From positions 1 to 64,000 of the forward strand of contig JAKQHS010000002.1 of the NCBI GenBank assembly GCA_029557915.1: 64,000 nt of DNA, given 5' to 3'. The notes under the pieces are model-generated. The model searched no databases, was not told the origin of the DNA, and worked only from the letters and a program-made list of their open reading frames with translations. The position numbers were made by a program, and so were the translations under genes. Source of the DNA: Bacteroidota bacterium (GTDB lineage Bacteria > Bacteroidota > Bacteroidia > Chitinophagales > Saprospiraceae). Of this stretch, positions 43,346-51,592 are shown one piece after another; within the stretch, counting starts at the first letter, position 1, and every line of letters begins with the position of its first letter.

Positions 43346-44466
43346 ACCACCCGGATCAAGGCAGCCAGGTTGGCACCAAAAGCCTCCAGATTTTCTTTGC
43401 CCATTTTAATAGCCGTTTCCAGATCTTCTGGACCCCTTACAATTGAAAATGCGGCACTAAAACCCATTTTGCGATTTTGCGCCGTGTTCATTTGAAGACT
43501 TCCGCAAAGCCCGATCACCGGTTTTCCGCATTTTCCCGCGGTTTTCAGTACCCCATGCACCAGTTTACCGAACCGGGACTGGAAATCCAGCGCTCCTTCC
43601 CCGGTAATCACCAGGTCATGCGCCTGCACTTTTTCCCGGAACCGGAGCAGTTCAAATATCCGTGAAGTTCCATGGTGTATGGTGCAGCCCATGATCCCGT
43701 GCATGCCGCCCCCGATCCCGCCTGCCGCCCCACTCCCTTTTACCTTTTGAAGGTCAGTACCGAACTGATTGTGTATTACCCGGGCAAAATGAATCATCCC
43801 CTTTTCCAGCTTTTTCCGAATGGGAGGTCCGGCACCTTTTTGCGGCCCGTAAACCTCAACCGCCCCTTCCGGGCCATAAAAAGGATTGGTCACATCGGTC
43901 CAGATCTCAATGGTGCGGCTGCCTTCCATCTCCATCCGGGTATCCACGGCATGGATCTGGATGAGGTTGGCAGGTACCGGGTCCAACACCCTCCCCTTTT
44001 TATCCAGGAACCGGATGCCGAGGCGGTGCATGATCCCCAGGCCTGCGTCATTGGTTGCGCTCCCCCCAACCATGAGTATGACCCTCCTGGCTTTTCGTTT
44101 TAAGGCATGCTGAACCAGTTCGCCGGTTCCCATCGTGTTGGAGATCCAGATGTTTTTTTCCCGTCCGTTGAGCACGGCCAGGCCTGAAGCGGCCGCCATT
44201 TCGATGTAGGCTGTAGAGGATTCCTGTTCAAACAAATAGGGTGCTTTAAGTTCATGGCCCAGGGCATCCGATGCGGTGATCCAAACCGGCTTCAGATGCA
44301 GATGGTGGGCCAGTGCCAGGACCGAGCCGTCCCCTCCGTCACACAGGGGGAAGGTGGTCAGGGAATCGGGGTTCAGAGTACCGGCAAGGCCTTTCCGGAG
44401 GGCGTTATTTGCTTCAAGGGAAGAGCAGGAACCTTTGAAACTGTTCAGGGCGAGCAGGATTTTCAT
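43318..44466 (-). CDS. glycerate kinase (type I, GlxK/GarK family)
   Basis: A 382-residue cytoplasmic kinase: start MKILLALNSFKGSCSSLEAN, PLCDGGDGSVLAL, VLMVGGSATNDAGLGIMHRLG (here VILMVGGSATNDAG), GAAGGIGGGMHGIMG and DLVITGEGALDFQSRFGK. It phosphorylates D-glycerate, linking glycolate/glyoxylate or tartronate semialdehyde metabolism to glycolysis. The frame extends upstream to 44589 inside the neighbour, but the ATG at 44466 is the family start and overlaps the Gfo/Idh/MocA stop by 4 bp. Confidence 0.95.
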   Translation of the reverse strand: MKILLALNSFKGSCSSLEANNALRKGLAGTLNPDSLTTFPLCDGGDGSVLALAHHLHLKPVWITASDALGHELKAPYLFEQESSTAYIEMAAASGLAVLNGREKNIWISNTMGTGELVQHALKRKARRVILMVGGSATNDAGLGIMHRLGIRFLDKKGRVLDPVPANLIQIHAVDTRMEMEGSRTIEIWTDVTNPFYGPEGAVEVYGPQKGAGPPIRKKLEKGMIHFARVIHNQFGTDLQKVKGSGAAGGIGGGMHGIMGCTIHHGTSRIFELLRFREKVQAHDLVITGEGALDFQSRFGKLVHGVLKTAGKCGKPVIGLCGSLQMNTAQNRKMGFSAAFSIVRGPEDLETAIKMGKENLEAFGANLAALIRVVYSSSSRRE

Positions 44467-45455
44467 TTCATCAGGTCTGCGGGGTATTTCAAACCGATGA
44501 GTGTCCGGATACGGTCCAGGGTATCCATGATTTGCAGCGAAAAATGCAGCGGCATGAGGTCGCTTTCCAATTTTCCGGCTTGCACACAATCCTGGACTTC
44601 TTTTATCTGATAGTAGAAACCACGGTTTGGGTAGTCCCAGTTTTTAATTTCCGCTTCGCCGTTTTCGGGTTTGATGATCATTTCTCCTCTTTCATGCCAT
44701 CGCCTGGGCAAAAGCACCGATCCTTTTTCATAAAATAGCTGAGCCGAAGTGTCCGACTCCCAGAGAATGCTGGATTCCAGGTAGGCGGTGATGCCTTCCG
44801 CGTCCTTGAGGATGACCTGGCAGGTCTCATCGATCTCATTCAATATGGTAGCTTCCGCCTGGATCACCGCAGGCACCCCTAATAAAAGCTGCGCCAGAAA
44901 GACCGGATACACTCCGATATCAAGCAGGGATCCGCCTCCAAGTTCATTTACCACCAGACGGCTGACCCCTTGCGCCGAGGCTCTTTCCTTCCCTTTAAAG
45001 GCAAAATCGGCCCTGAGGTGGAGGAGCCTCCCCAACCTGCCGGAATCGTGCAATGACTTCAGGTAAAGGATATGGGGAAGAAAGCGGGTCCACATCGCCT
45101 CCATCAGAAAAACCTGATGGACCCTTGCCTGATGGATCAGCCCGGTCAATTCATGTTTGTTGATGGTAAAGGGTTTTTCGCATAATACGGGCAGACCGGC
45201 CTCCAGGCATTTTGAAGTGCAATAAGCGTGCAAATGATGCGGGGTCGCAACGTATACGGCATCCAGGCCTCCGTGACCAACCAGTTCCTCATAACTGCCA
45301 AAGGCTCTCGCCGCCCCGTATTCTTTGGCGAAAGCCTCCGCCTTAGTGATATCTCTGGAGCCCACCGCGGCCAGTTCCCCCACCCCGGTTTCTTTCAATT
45401 CTTTGGCGAATTTGTTGGCGATCCTGCCCAGTCCAATTATACCCCACTTAAACAT
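44463..45455 (-). CDS. Gfo/Idh/MocA-family oxidoreductase (dihydrodiol dehydrogenase-like)
   Basis: A 330-residue cytoplasmic NAD(P) oxidoreductase: Rossmann motif WGIIGLGRIANKFAKEL, VYVATPHHLHAYCT, VLCEKPFTINKHEL and the subgroup-typical FLMEAMWTRFLP followed by GGGSLLDIGVYPVFLAQLLLG. Closest in pattern to trans-1,2-dihydrobenzene-1,2-diol/D-xylose dehydrogenase-type members. Translationally coupled to glycerate kinase, so it may feed a hydroxy-acid or sugar oxidation route ending in glycerate. Confidence 0.9.
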   Translation of the reverse strand: MFKWGIIGLGRIANKFAKELKETGVGELAAVGSRDITKAEAFAKEYGAARAFGSYEELVGHGGLDAVYVATPHHLHAYCTSKCLEAGLPVLCEKPFTINKHELTGLIHQARVHQVFLMEAMWTRFLPHILYLKSLHDSGRLGRLLHLRADFAFKGKERASAQGVSRLVVNELGGGSLLDIGVYPVFLAQLLLGVPAVIQAEATILNEIDETCQVILKDAEGITAYLESSILWESDTSAQLFYEKGSVLLPRRWHERGEMIIKPENGEAEIKNWDYPNRGFYYQIKEVQDCVQAGKLESDLMPLHFSLQIMDTLDRIRTLIGLKYPADLMK

Positions 45456-45479
45456 GTATTAAAATTTACAATTTGTTCA

Positions 45480-45487
45480 CAAAATTA
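45480..45487 (-). promoter_or_regulatory. -7 box TAATTTTG before the Gfo/Idh/MocA-glycerate kinase operon
   Basis: An exact TAnnTTTG match on the minus strand, 24 bp before the start at 45455. Confidence 0.5.
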
Positions 45488-45512
45488 AATCCTTCAAGGA
45501 CATTCGCGGTGC

Positions 45513-45520
45513 TATCTTTG
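45513..45520 (+). promoter_or_regulatory. -7 box TATCTTTG before the DUF937-OmpA gene
   Basis: An exact TAnnTTTG match, leaving a leader of about 90 nt before the ATG at 45615. It is back to back with the minus-strand box at 45480-45487. Confidence 0.5.
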
Positions 45521-45614
45521 TAAGACGTTTTACAAGAACCCCTTGTACCCGATTCCGGCAAGATTTTTACCCATATTAATAATATTTACTTAAACCTATT
45601 TAAACAAATGATCT

Positions 45615-46847
45615 ATGGCTATTAATCTATTGGAGTTGTTGCAAAGCCAGGTGGGGGGAGAATTGGTCGGCCAGGCCAGCAAATTCCTGGGCGAAACCGA
45701 AGTCAACACCGGGAAAGCGGTGGGTTCGATTTTCCCAACTCTTCTTGGCAGCCTTGTAGGCAAAGCATCCACGGAATCCGGTTCAAGGGGGATCCTTGAT
45801 TTTATTAAAACTAACAATATAGACGGCAGCGTACTGAATTCACTGGGAGGTTTGTTTTCAGGAGGCCAGGCCACCGATTCCCTCCTGGGTTCCGGGGGAG
45901 GGATCCTCAAGTTTTTAGTGGGCGATAAACTCGGTTCGATCGTGGACGTCATATCGAATGTTTCCGGGGTAAAAACAGGGACTTCATCCTCCCTGCTCAA
46001 AATGGCAGCTCCGCTCCTCATGGGGTTTGTGGGCAAATTTGTAAAAGAAAAAGCCCTGGATGCCATGGGTTTGAAAAACCTGCTGGGCGGCCAGCGTGAA
46101 TTCATTTCCAAGGGGATCCCCGGAGCCCTGACCGGTCTGCTGGGCCTGGCAACCAATGCCGGTGGCGGAGCTCCAAAAATGCCCGCAGGCCCATCCTCAA
46201 CAACCGGAAGCAGTAACTTGCTCAAATGGGCCTTGCCCATCCTGCTGTTGCTCGCGGTCATTTATTTCTTCGGACGCAAAGGCTGCGACCGTCAAATGGA
46301 GACCACGCCCACCGAAATGGTTGACAGCGCCAAACTCGCCGCCGAGGCCGCCGCAGCCGAACAAAAACGGATTGCGGACAGCATTGCCGCTTCCAGATCT
46401 GTTTATACGCTGCCCGGAGGCATATCCCTGAATACCAAAAAAGGTAGTTTCACGGACAAATTCGTATCCTTCTTTGCGGACAGCCTTGCAAAGGTCGATC
46501 CCAAAATGGCCTTTACTTTCGACGGGGTCCATTTTAAAACCGGTTCCGATTCCCTCACCATGGAGTCCGGTACCCAATTGGATGAACTGGCCAGTGTAAT
46601 GACGGCTTATTCCGGGGTAAACATCCGGGTGGTCGGGCATACCGATAATGTGGGGGATGCGGCTATGAATAAAAAATTGTCCGACGCCCGGGCCAAATCC
46701 GTCAAGGCCTATCTGGTTGGCAAAGGCATTGCCGGCAGGCGCATTGAAACCCTCGGGATGGGACAAGCCAGCCCAATCGGGGACAACAATACGGAAGAAG
46801 GGAAAGCGATGAACCGCCGCGTGGAGGTTTTCGTCACCCGCAAATAA
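45615..46847 (+). CDS. DUF937-OmpA fusion protein
   Basis: A 410-residue protein. Residues 1 to about 170 are a DUF937-type Gly/Leu-rich helical repeat domain (LLELLQSQVGGELVGQASKFLG, GSIFPTLLGSLVGKAS, LLKMAAPLLMGFVGKFV). A single membrane helix at about 203-222 (WALPILLLLAVIYFFG) follows, then an Ala-rich linker and an OmpA-type peptidoglycan-binding domain at about 300-410 (VHFKTGSDSLTMESGTQLDELA, VVGHTDNVGDAAMNKKLSDARAKSVKAYL, NRRVEVFVTRK). It probably spans the inner membrane and holds the cell wall. It has its own promoter and a strong terminator. Confidence 0.92.
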   Translation: MAINLLELLQSQVGGELVGQASKFLGETEVNTGKAVGSIFPTLLGSLVGKASTESGSRGILDFIKTNNIDGSVLNSLGGLFSGGQATDSLLGSGGGILKFLVGDKLGSIVDVISNVSGVKTGTSSSLLKMAAPLLMGFVGKFVKEKALDAMGLKNLLGGQREFISKGIPGALTGLLGLATNAGGGAPKMPAGPSSTTGSSNLLKWALPILLLLAVIYFFGRKGCDRQMETTPTEMVDSAKLAAEAAAAEQKRIADSIAASRSVYTLPGGISLNTKKGSFTDKFVSFFADSLAKVDPKMAFTFDGVHFKTGSDSLTMESGTQLDELASVMTAYSGVNIRVVGHTDNVGDAAMNKKLSDARAKSVKAYLVGKGIAGRRIETLGMGQASPIGDNNTEEGKAMNRRVEVFVTRK

Positions 46848-46866
46848 ATGTTGGATTTATTCAATG

Positions 46867-46897
46867 AAAGCCAGTCTCCCCCCGGACTGGCTTTTTT
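46867..46897 (+). terminator. rho-independent terminator after DUF937-OmpA
   Basis: A perfect 10-bp stem (AAAGCCAGTC at 46867-46876 with 46885-46894), 8-base loop, then a T-tract through 46897. Confidence 0.9.
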
Positions 46898-46995
46898 GTT
46901 TCAACGGACAAGCCCTGGCAGGGTTACTTGTCCAGGATCCCGATCACAAGAAATCCCGGCCGGACGTTCAGATAATACCATAAATTTGAACGTAT

Positions 46996-48255
46996 ATGCT
47001 ACTGCGCGTGAAATTGCCAGGAATGCTGGCAATTGTTTTTTTGGTGTTTTTAAACTCCAGCATTGAGGCTCAATCTGTTTTAAACCGCTTCCAGGTCATC
47101 GGGAGGCCAAAACAAATCGACATCCCCTTCCAGTTTGAGAATAATTTTATCCTGGTCAAGTCTTTGTTCAACCGCTCCTTCCCCCTCAATTTTATTTTCG
47201 ATACAGGAGCTGAGCATGCCCTGCTTTTTAAACGGGAGTATGCGGATATCCTCGGACTCAAATACGACCGCAGGATCCGGCTGATCGGGGCGGATCAGTC
47301 GGAAGAAATGTATGCCCTGATTGCCCGGGGGGTTTCCTTCGGTCTGAGTCCGACGGTTTCCTATTCCCAGGACATCCTGGTCCTGGAACAGGATTTTTTC
47401 CATCTGGATGAGGTGACGGGATTGTATGTGGACGGCATCATGAGCTCTTCCTTTTTTAAGGGGTATATACAGCACATCGATTACCGTAAGCGGATCCTGT
47501 CCTTTATTCAACCCAGCGTTTTCCGCTATAATTCACGGAAATACACCAAGGTTCCCGTGGAGATCATCAACGGAAAACTCTATGTAACCGGCCAGGTCGA
47601 AATACAAAACAAAAAGATACCTGTTAAATTGCTGGTGGACTCCGGCGCCGGCCTCCCCCTGTTGCTATACACCAATGCCAATCCCGATTTTGCCCCCCCT
47701 GAGAAAGCCATACCCGGACGCCTGGGCAAGGGCCTGGGTGGTTACCTTGAGGGTCATATCGGCAAGATCACGGAACTCCAATTAGAAAAGTTTAAATTCC
47801 CCAACATCGTAACCAGTTTTCAGCAACTGGATTCGACCCTGATCCCCGCGGGAGCCGAGGAAACCCGGTTTACTCGCGACGGATTGCTGGGGAATCAGCT
47901 GCTCAGCCGATTTGACATTTATATCGATTACAACAAAAACCTCATGTACCTGAGCCCGATCAAAGACCTCAGCAAAGAATTTCTGGTCGACCGCAGCGGA
48001 ATGGAAATCCTGGCTACCGGGCATGAACTGAAACAATACATCGTGAATTCGGTGATCCCCGGAAGCCCGGCCGACGAAGCAGGCCTCAAAAAAGGGGACA
48101 TCATCAAACGTATCGGATTCCTTTCCACCAACATACTTTCCCTGGAACAGATCATCCATTCCCTGGCTCGGAAACCCGGCAAAAAAGTCAGGATCCAGTA
48201 TTTCAGAAATGCCACCGAATACAAAACCACGGTAACCCTCCGGTCCTTGATTTGA
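46996..48255 (+). CDS. secreted tandem retropepsin-like aspartyl protease with PDZ domain
   Basis: A 419-residue exported protein. Signal MLLRVKLPGMLAIVFLVFLNSSIEAQ; first aspartyl-protease-like unit with catalytic-type Asp69-Thr-Gly (NFIFDTGAEHALLF); second unit with Asp215-Ser-Gly (KLLVDSGAGLPLLL) and DGLLGNQLLSRFDIYIDY; C-terminal PDZ at about 335-415 (YIVNSVIPGSPADEAGLKKGDIIKRIG). The two half-sites could form one pepsin-like active site within a single chain. Substrate unknown. The upstream terminator separates it from DUF937-OmpA. Confidence 0.88.
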   Translation: MLLRVKLPGMLAIVFLVFLNSSIEAQSVLNRFQVIGRPKQIDIPFQFENNFILVKSLFNRSFPLNFIFDTGAEHALLFKREYADILGLKYDRRIRLIGADQSEEMYALIARGVSFGLSPTVSYSQDILVLEQDFFHLDEVTGLYVDGIMSSSFFKGYIQHIDYRKRILSFIQPSVFRYNSRKYTKVPVEIINGKLYVTGQVEIQNKKIPVKLLVDSGAGLPLLLYTNANPDFAPPEKAIPGRLGKGLGGYLEGHIGKITELQLEKFKFPNIVTSFQQLDSTLIPAGAEETRFTRDGLLGNQLLSRFDIYIDYNKNLMYLSPIKDLSKEFLVDRSGMEILATGHELKQYIVNSVIPGSPADEAGLKKGDIIKRIGFLSTNILSLEQIIHSLARKPGKKVRIQYFRNATEYKTTVTLRSLI

Positions 48256-48308
48256 TGCCATGCGTGGATAAAATATCGGCCTCCCTTTTTTCTCCACATC
48301 CCGCATGA

Positions 48309-48316
48309 TACCTTTG
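48309..48316 (+). promoter_or_regulatory. -7 box TACCTTTG at the start of the UbiD-type gene
   Basis: An exact TAnnTTTG match 1 bp before a TTG and 4 bp before a GTG start. Transcription would begin at or near the GTG, suggesting a leaderless mRNA. Confidence 0.45.
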
Positions 48317-48317
48317 T

Positions 48318-50153
48318 TTGGTGTACTCCAGTTTAAAAGCCTGTGTGGAAGACCTTGAACGACAAGGGCAATTGTTCAGGGTGAAAGAGGAAGTGGACCC
48401 CGACCTGGAAATGGCGGAGATCCATCGCCGTGTATTTGATTCCGGGGGCCCCGCCCTTTTATTCGAAAAAATAAAAGGTTGCCGGTTTCCCGCCGTTTCA
48501 AATCTTTATGGCACCAGGGACCGGGTCCTCTATTTATTTAGAAACAGCCTGGAAGACCTCAAGGCGTTGGGCAGGCTTAAAAACGACCCGGGACTGATCC
48601 TAAAAAAACCATTTTCCTACCTGCCGGCCGTTTTGAAAGCCCGCTTTGCCTTGCCCAGGAAAATCAGGTTCAGCCGGAGTATGGTGAATACCTGTAGCAT
48701 CTCAGACTTGCCTCAGATCCGATGCTGGCCCATGGACGGAGGGCCTTTTGTCCTGCTTCCCCAGGTACTGAGCCTGCCGCCGGGCTCCCGCGACCTGCTC
48801 CAGTCCAACCTCGGGATGTACCGGATCCAGCTTGGTGGAAACGCCTATCTCCCCGACCAGGAAATCGGTTTGCATTATCAGCTGCACCGGGGCATAGGGA
48901 TCCATCATAAAATGTACCTGGAGAGCGACGAACCATTCCGGGTAAGCGTGTTTATAGGCGGCCCGCCTTCCCACAGCCTCTCCGCTATCTTTCCTTTGCC
49001 CGAGGACATGTCAGAACTCACTTTCGCCGGCTTGCTCAACCGTAAACGGTTTTCCTGGTTCCTGAAAGACGGTTATGTGCTTTCAGACCAGGCGGACTTT
49101 GTCATTACGGGCACCATCGACAAAAGCCTGAAAAAACCGGAAGGCCCGTTTGGGGACCACCTGGGATATTATTCCCTGACCCATGATTTTCCGGTGATGA
49201 AGGTGGACAAAGTTTACCACCGTAAGGATGCCCTCTGGCATTTTACGGTCGTTGGACGCCCTCCCCAGGAAGATTCCTTTTTTGGATTCCTCATCCATGA
49301 AATTGTTAAAGAACTGATTCCCCGAGAGTTTCCGGGCCTCACCGGGCTTCACGCAGTGGATGTAGCCGGGGTCCATCCCCTCCTGCTGGCCACCGGAAAA
49401 GAGCGCTACATGCCCTTCCGTGAACCCAGGCCGGAAGAAATCCTGACCATCGGGTCACGCATCCTCGGCTCGGGGCAAACCTCACTGGCTAAATATCTGT
49501 TCATCGCGGCGCCGGTGGAACGGGAAAAGCTTGACCTCTATGACCTGCCCGGTTTTTTTGATTATATTCTTCGCCGGATTCGCTTTGATCGCGACCTTCA
49601 TTTTATCACCAACACCACGATCGACACCCTCGATTATTCAGGAGAAGGCTGGAATGCGGGATCTAAGGTCATGGTCGCCTGTTGCGGCCCGGTGATCCGG
49701 GACCTGTCGGAACGCTTGCCGGAGCACCTGGTTTTCCCACCCGGGTTTATGCGTCCGGTCTTGATCCAGGCCGGTATTGTCTGTGTTGAAGGTACCCGCT
49801 TCACGGACCATTCAAAGGAAAGCCAGGCCCTGGATCAATGGACCGCCAGCCAGGAACCCGACAATTGGAGGGGAATCGCCCTGATCGTACTTTGTGATGA
49901 CTCCGCTTTTACTGCGTCCAATTGGGATAATTTCACGTGGGTGACCTTTACCCGGTCCAATCCCTCCCACGACATGTACGGAATCGGCTCATTCACTTCG
50001 TTTAAGCATTGGGGTTGCCGGGGACCGCTCATTATTGACGCCCGGATCAAACCCCACCATGCCCCGGTCCTCGAAGCCGATCCGGCTACCACCGCAAAGG
50101 TGGATCGTAAATTCAGTAAAGGAGGATCTCTGTATGCGCTCCACCGGAAGTAA
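48318..50153 (+). CDS. UbiD-family (prenylated-FMN) decarboxylase
   Basis: About 611 residues. It starts VYSSLKACVEDLERQGQLFRVKEEVDPDLEMAEIHRRV, the conserved UbiD opening. Further motifs: FPAVSNLYGT, HRGIGIHHKMYLE, FVITGTIDKSLKKPEGPFGDHLGYYSLTHDFPVM and, near the C-terminus, FKHWGCRGPLIIDARIKPHH. The Bacteroidota members of this length are usually placed in menaquinone synthesis. There is no ATG; TTG at 48318 or GTG at 48321 both fit, and the promoter position favours GTG. It is followed after 6 bp by the rRNA methyltransferase. Confidence 0.92.
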   Translation: MVYSSLKACVEDLERQGQLFRVKEEVDPDLEMAEIHRRVFDSGGPALLFEKIKGCRFPAVSNLYGTRDRVLYLFRNSLEDLKALGRLKNDPGLILKKPFSYLPAVLKARFALPRKIRFSRSMVNTCSISDLPQIRCWPMDGGPFVLLPQVLSLPPGSRDLLQSNLGMYRIQLGGNAYLPDQEIGLHYQLHRGIGIHHKMYLESDEPFRVSVFIGGPPSHSLSAIFPLPEDMSELTFAGLLNRKRFSWFLKDGYVLSDQADFVITGTIDKSLKKPEGPFGDHLGYYSLTHDFPVMKVDKVYHRKDALWHFTVVGRPPQEDSFFGFLIHEIVKELIPREFPGLTGLHAVDVAGVHPLLLATGKERYMPFREPRPEEILTIGSRILGSGQTSLAKYLFIAAPVEREKLDLYDLPGFFDYILRRIRFDRDLHFITNTTIDTLDYSGEGWNAGSKVMVACCGPVIRDLSERLPEHLVFPPGFMRPVLIQAGIVCVEGTRFTDHSKESQALDQWTASQEPDNWRGIALIVLCDDSAFTASNWDNFTWVTFTRSNPSHDMYGIGSFTSFKHWGCRGPLIIDARIKPHHAPVLEADPATTAKVDRKFSKGGSLYALHRK

Positions 50154-50159
50154 ATTTGG

Positions 50160-51527
50160 ATGAAGCCCAGCACCCCTTATCCCCTGCCCGATGCATTTCT
50201 CAAAAGGATGCAAGATCAGCTGGGTACCTCATATTCTTCTTTCCTGGATGCCGTTGAAAAAATCTCACCCCCGGCGGTCCGGCTCCATCCTCTGAAGTTG
50301 GCCGGCCATTATGAGTTTCCCCTGGATCTAAATATTCCCTGGGAAGATCACGGGTATTATCTCCGGGAGAGGATCAAATTCACTTTGGATCCCTCGTTTC
50401 ATGGAGGAGCCTATTATGTCCAGGAGCCCAGTTCCATGTTGGTCGGCCCATTGGTAAAAAGACTCCTGGAGAGCTACGATCAGCCTCTGGTCCTCGACCT
50501 TTGCGCATCGCCCGGTGGTAAAAGCACGGCGATCCTCAGCGCCTTGAACGGGCGCGGCTTGCTCCTGGCGAACGAAACTATTGCCGGCAGGATCAGCGGC
50601 CTTCAGCACAACCTCATCAAGTGGGGATATGCCAATGCCCTGATCAGCCAATCCGATCCCATTCAATTTCAGGCTTTTCCCGGCATGTTCGATCTCATTC
50701 TCGTGGATGCGCCCTGTTCAGGAGAAGGTTTGTTCAGAAAAGACCATTCCAGCCGAAAGGAATGGACACCGGACCTGGCCCTCCAATGCAGCCTTAGGCA
50801 GAAAAGGATCCTAAGGGATATTCTTCCCGCACTTAAACCGGGCGGAATACTCCTCTATTCCACCTGCACGTTTAATCCGGCTGAAAACATGGAACAACTC
50901 CACATGCTTGGAGGCCTGGGATTTGAATCCATCCCTCTGAAGGAATGGGATGATTTCCCATTAGTCCGCCTGGAAGAAAACGGGGTCACCGGTTACCAGG
51001 CCTACCCGCATTTAATGAACGGCGAAGGATTTTTTGTCGGTGCACTGAGAAAAGGGACCGGCAGCCAGGGACCGGTTCCCACAACTGCTCCAACCGGAGT
51101 GGAATGGGTAAATCCTCCGCGGGAATCACAAAGGTTTATTCCATCCGGTTCCGGATTGAAATGTTTTCTTCACCGGGACCAATATTTTGTTTTTCCCTCC
51201 GCGATGGCGGATGCCCTGGATCAATTCATTGGCCGGCTTCGTTTGGTCCAGGCGGGTACGGCCCTGGGCCAATTGAAGAACAAGGATTTTGTGCCTGCCC
51301 ACGGCTGGGCTCAGAGCCTGGATTGCCCCGGGACGGTAATCTCCTTAAATGTGGAAAAAGCGGAAGCGCTCCAGTACCTGAGAAAGGATCCTTTACCCAG
51401 GCAGGGCCTGGACCCCGGTTACCATCTCATCCGTTACGAAGGAATTAGCCTGGGTTGGATAAAAAGTCTCCCGGGCCGCATCAATAATCTTTACCCCATG
51501 GCCTACCGGATTATGCAGGCCGGGTGA
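50160..51527 (+). CDS. RsmF/RsmB-type rRNA cytosine-C5 methyltransferase
   Basis: A 455-residue cytoplasmic SAM-dependent enzyme. SAM motif LVLDLCASPGGKSTAILSAL, motif IV LILVDAPCSGEGLFRKD with a candidate Cys, motif VI LLYSTCTFNPAENMEQL with the catalytic-type Cys, and a C-terminal RNA-binding-like domain (about 300-455) of RsmF type. It methylates cytosine in 16S rRNA; the exact base is not inferable. It is probably cotranscribed with the decarboxylase. Confidence 0.93.
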   Translation: MKPSTPYPLPDAFLKRMQDQLGTSYSSFLDAVEKISPPAVRLHPLKLAGHYEFPLDLNIPWEDHGYYLRERIKFTLDPSFHGGAYYVQEPSSMLVGPLVKRLLESYDQPLVLDLCASPGGKSTAILSALNGRGLLLANETIAGRISGLQHNLIKWGYANALISQSDPIQFQAFPGMFDLILVDAPCSGEGLFRKDHSSRKEWTPDLALQCSLRQKRILRDILPALKPGGILLYSTCTFNPAENMEQLHMLGGLGFESIPLKEWDDFPLVRLEENGVTGYQAYPHLMNGEGFFVGALRKGTGSQGPVPTTAPTGVEWVNPPRESQRFIPSGSGLKCFLHRDQYFVFPSAMADALDQFIGRLRLVQAGTALGQLKNKDFVPAHGWAQSLDCPGTVISLNVEKAEALQYLRKDPLPRQGLDPGYHLIRYEGISLGWIKSLPGRINNLYPMAYRIMQAG

Positions 51528-51592
51528 TAATAATCCTGTTGCGGGCAGGATTAGTCCGGTAACTTTATTATTTTGGATCAAACCGGCATCAC

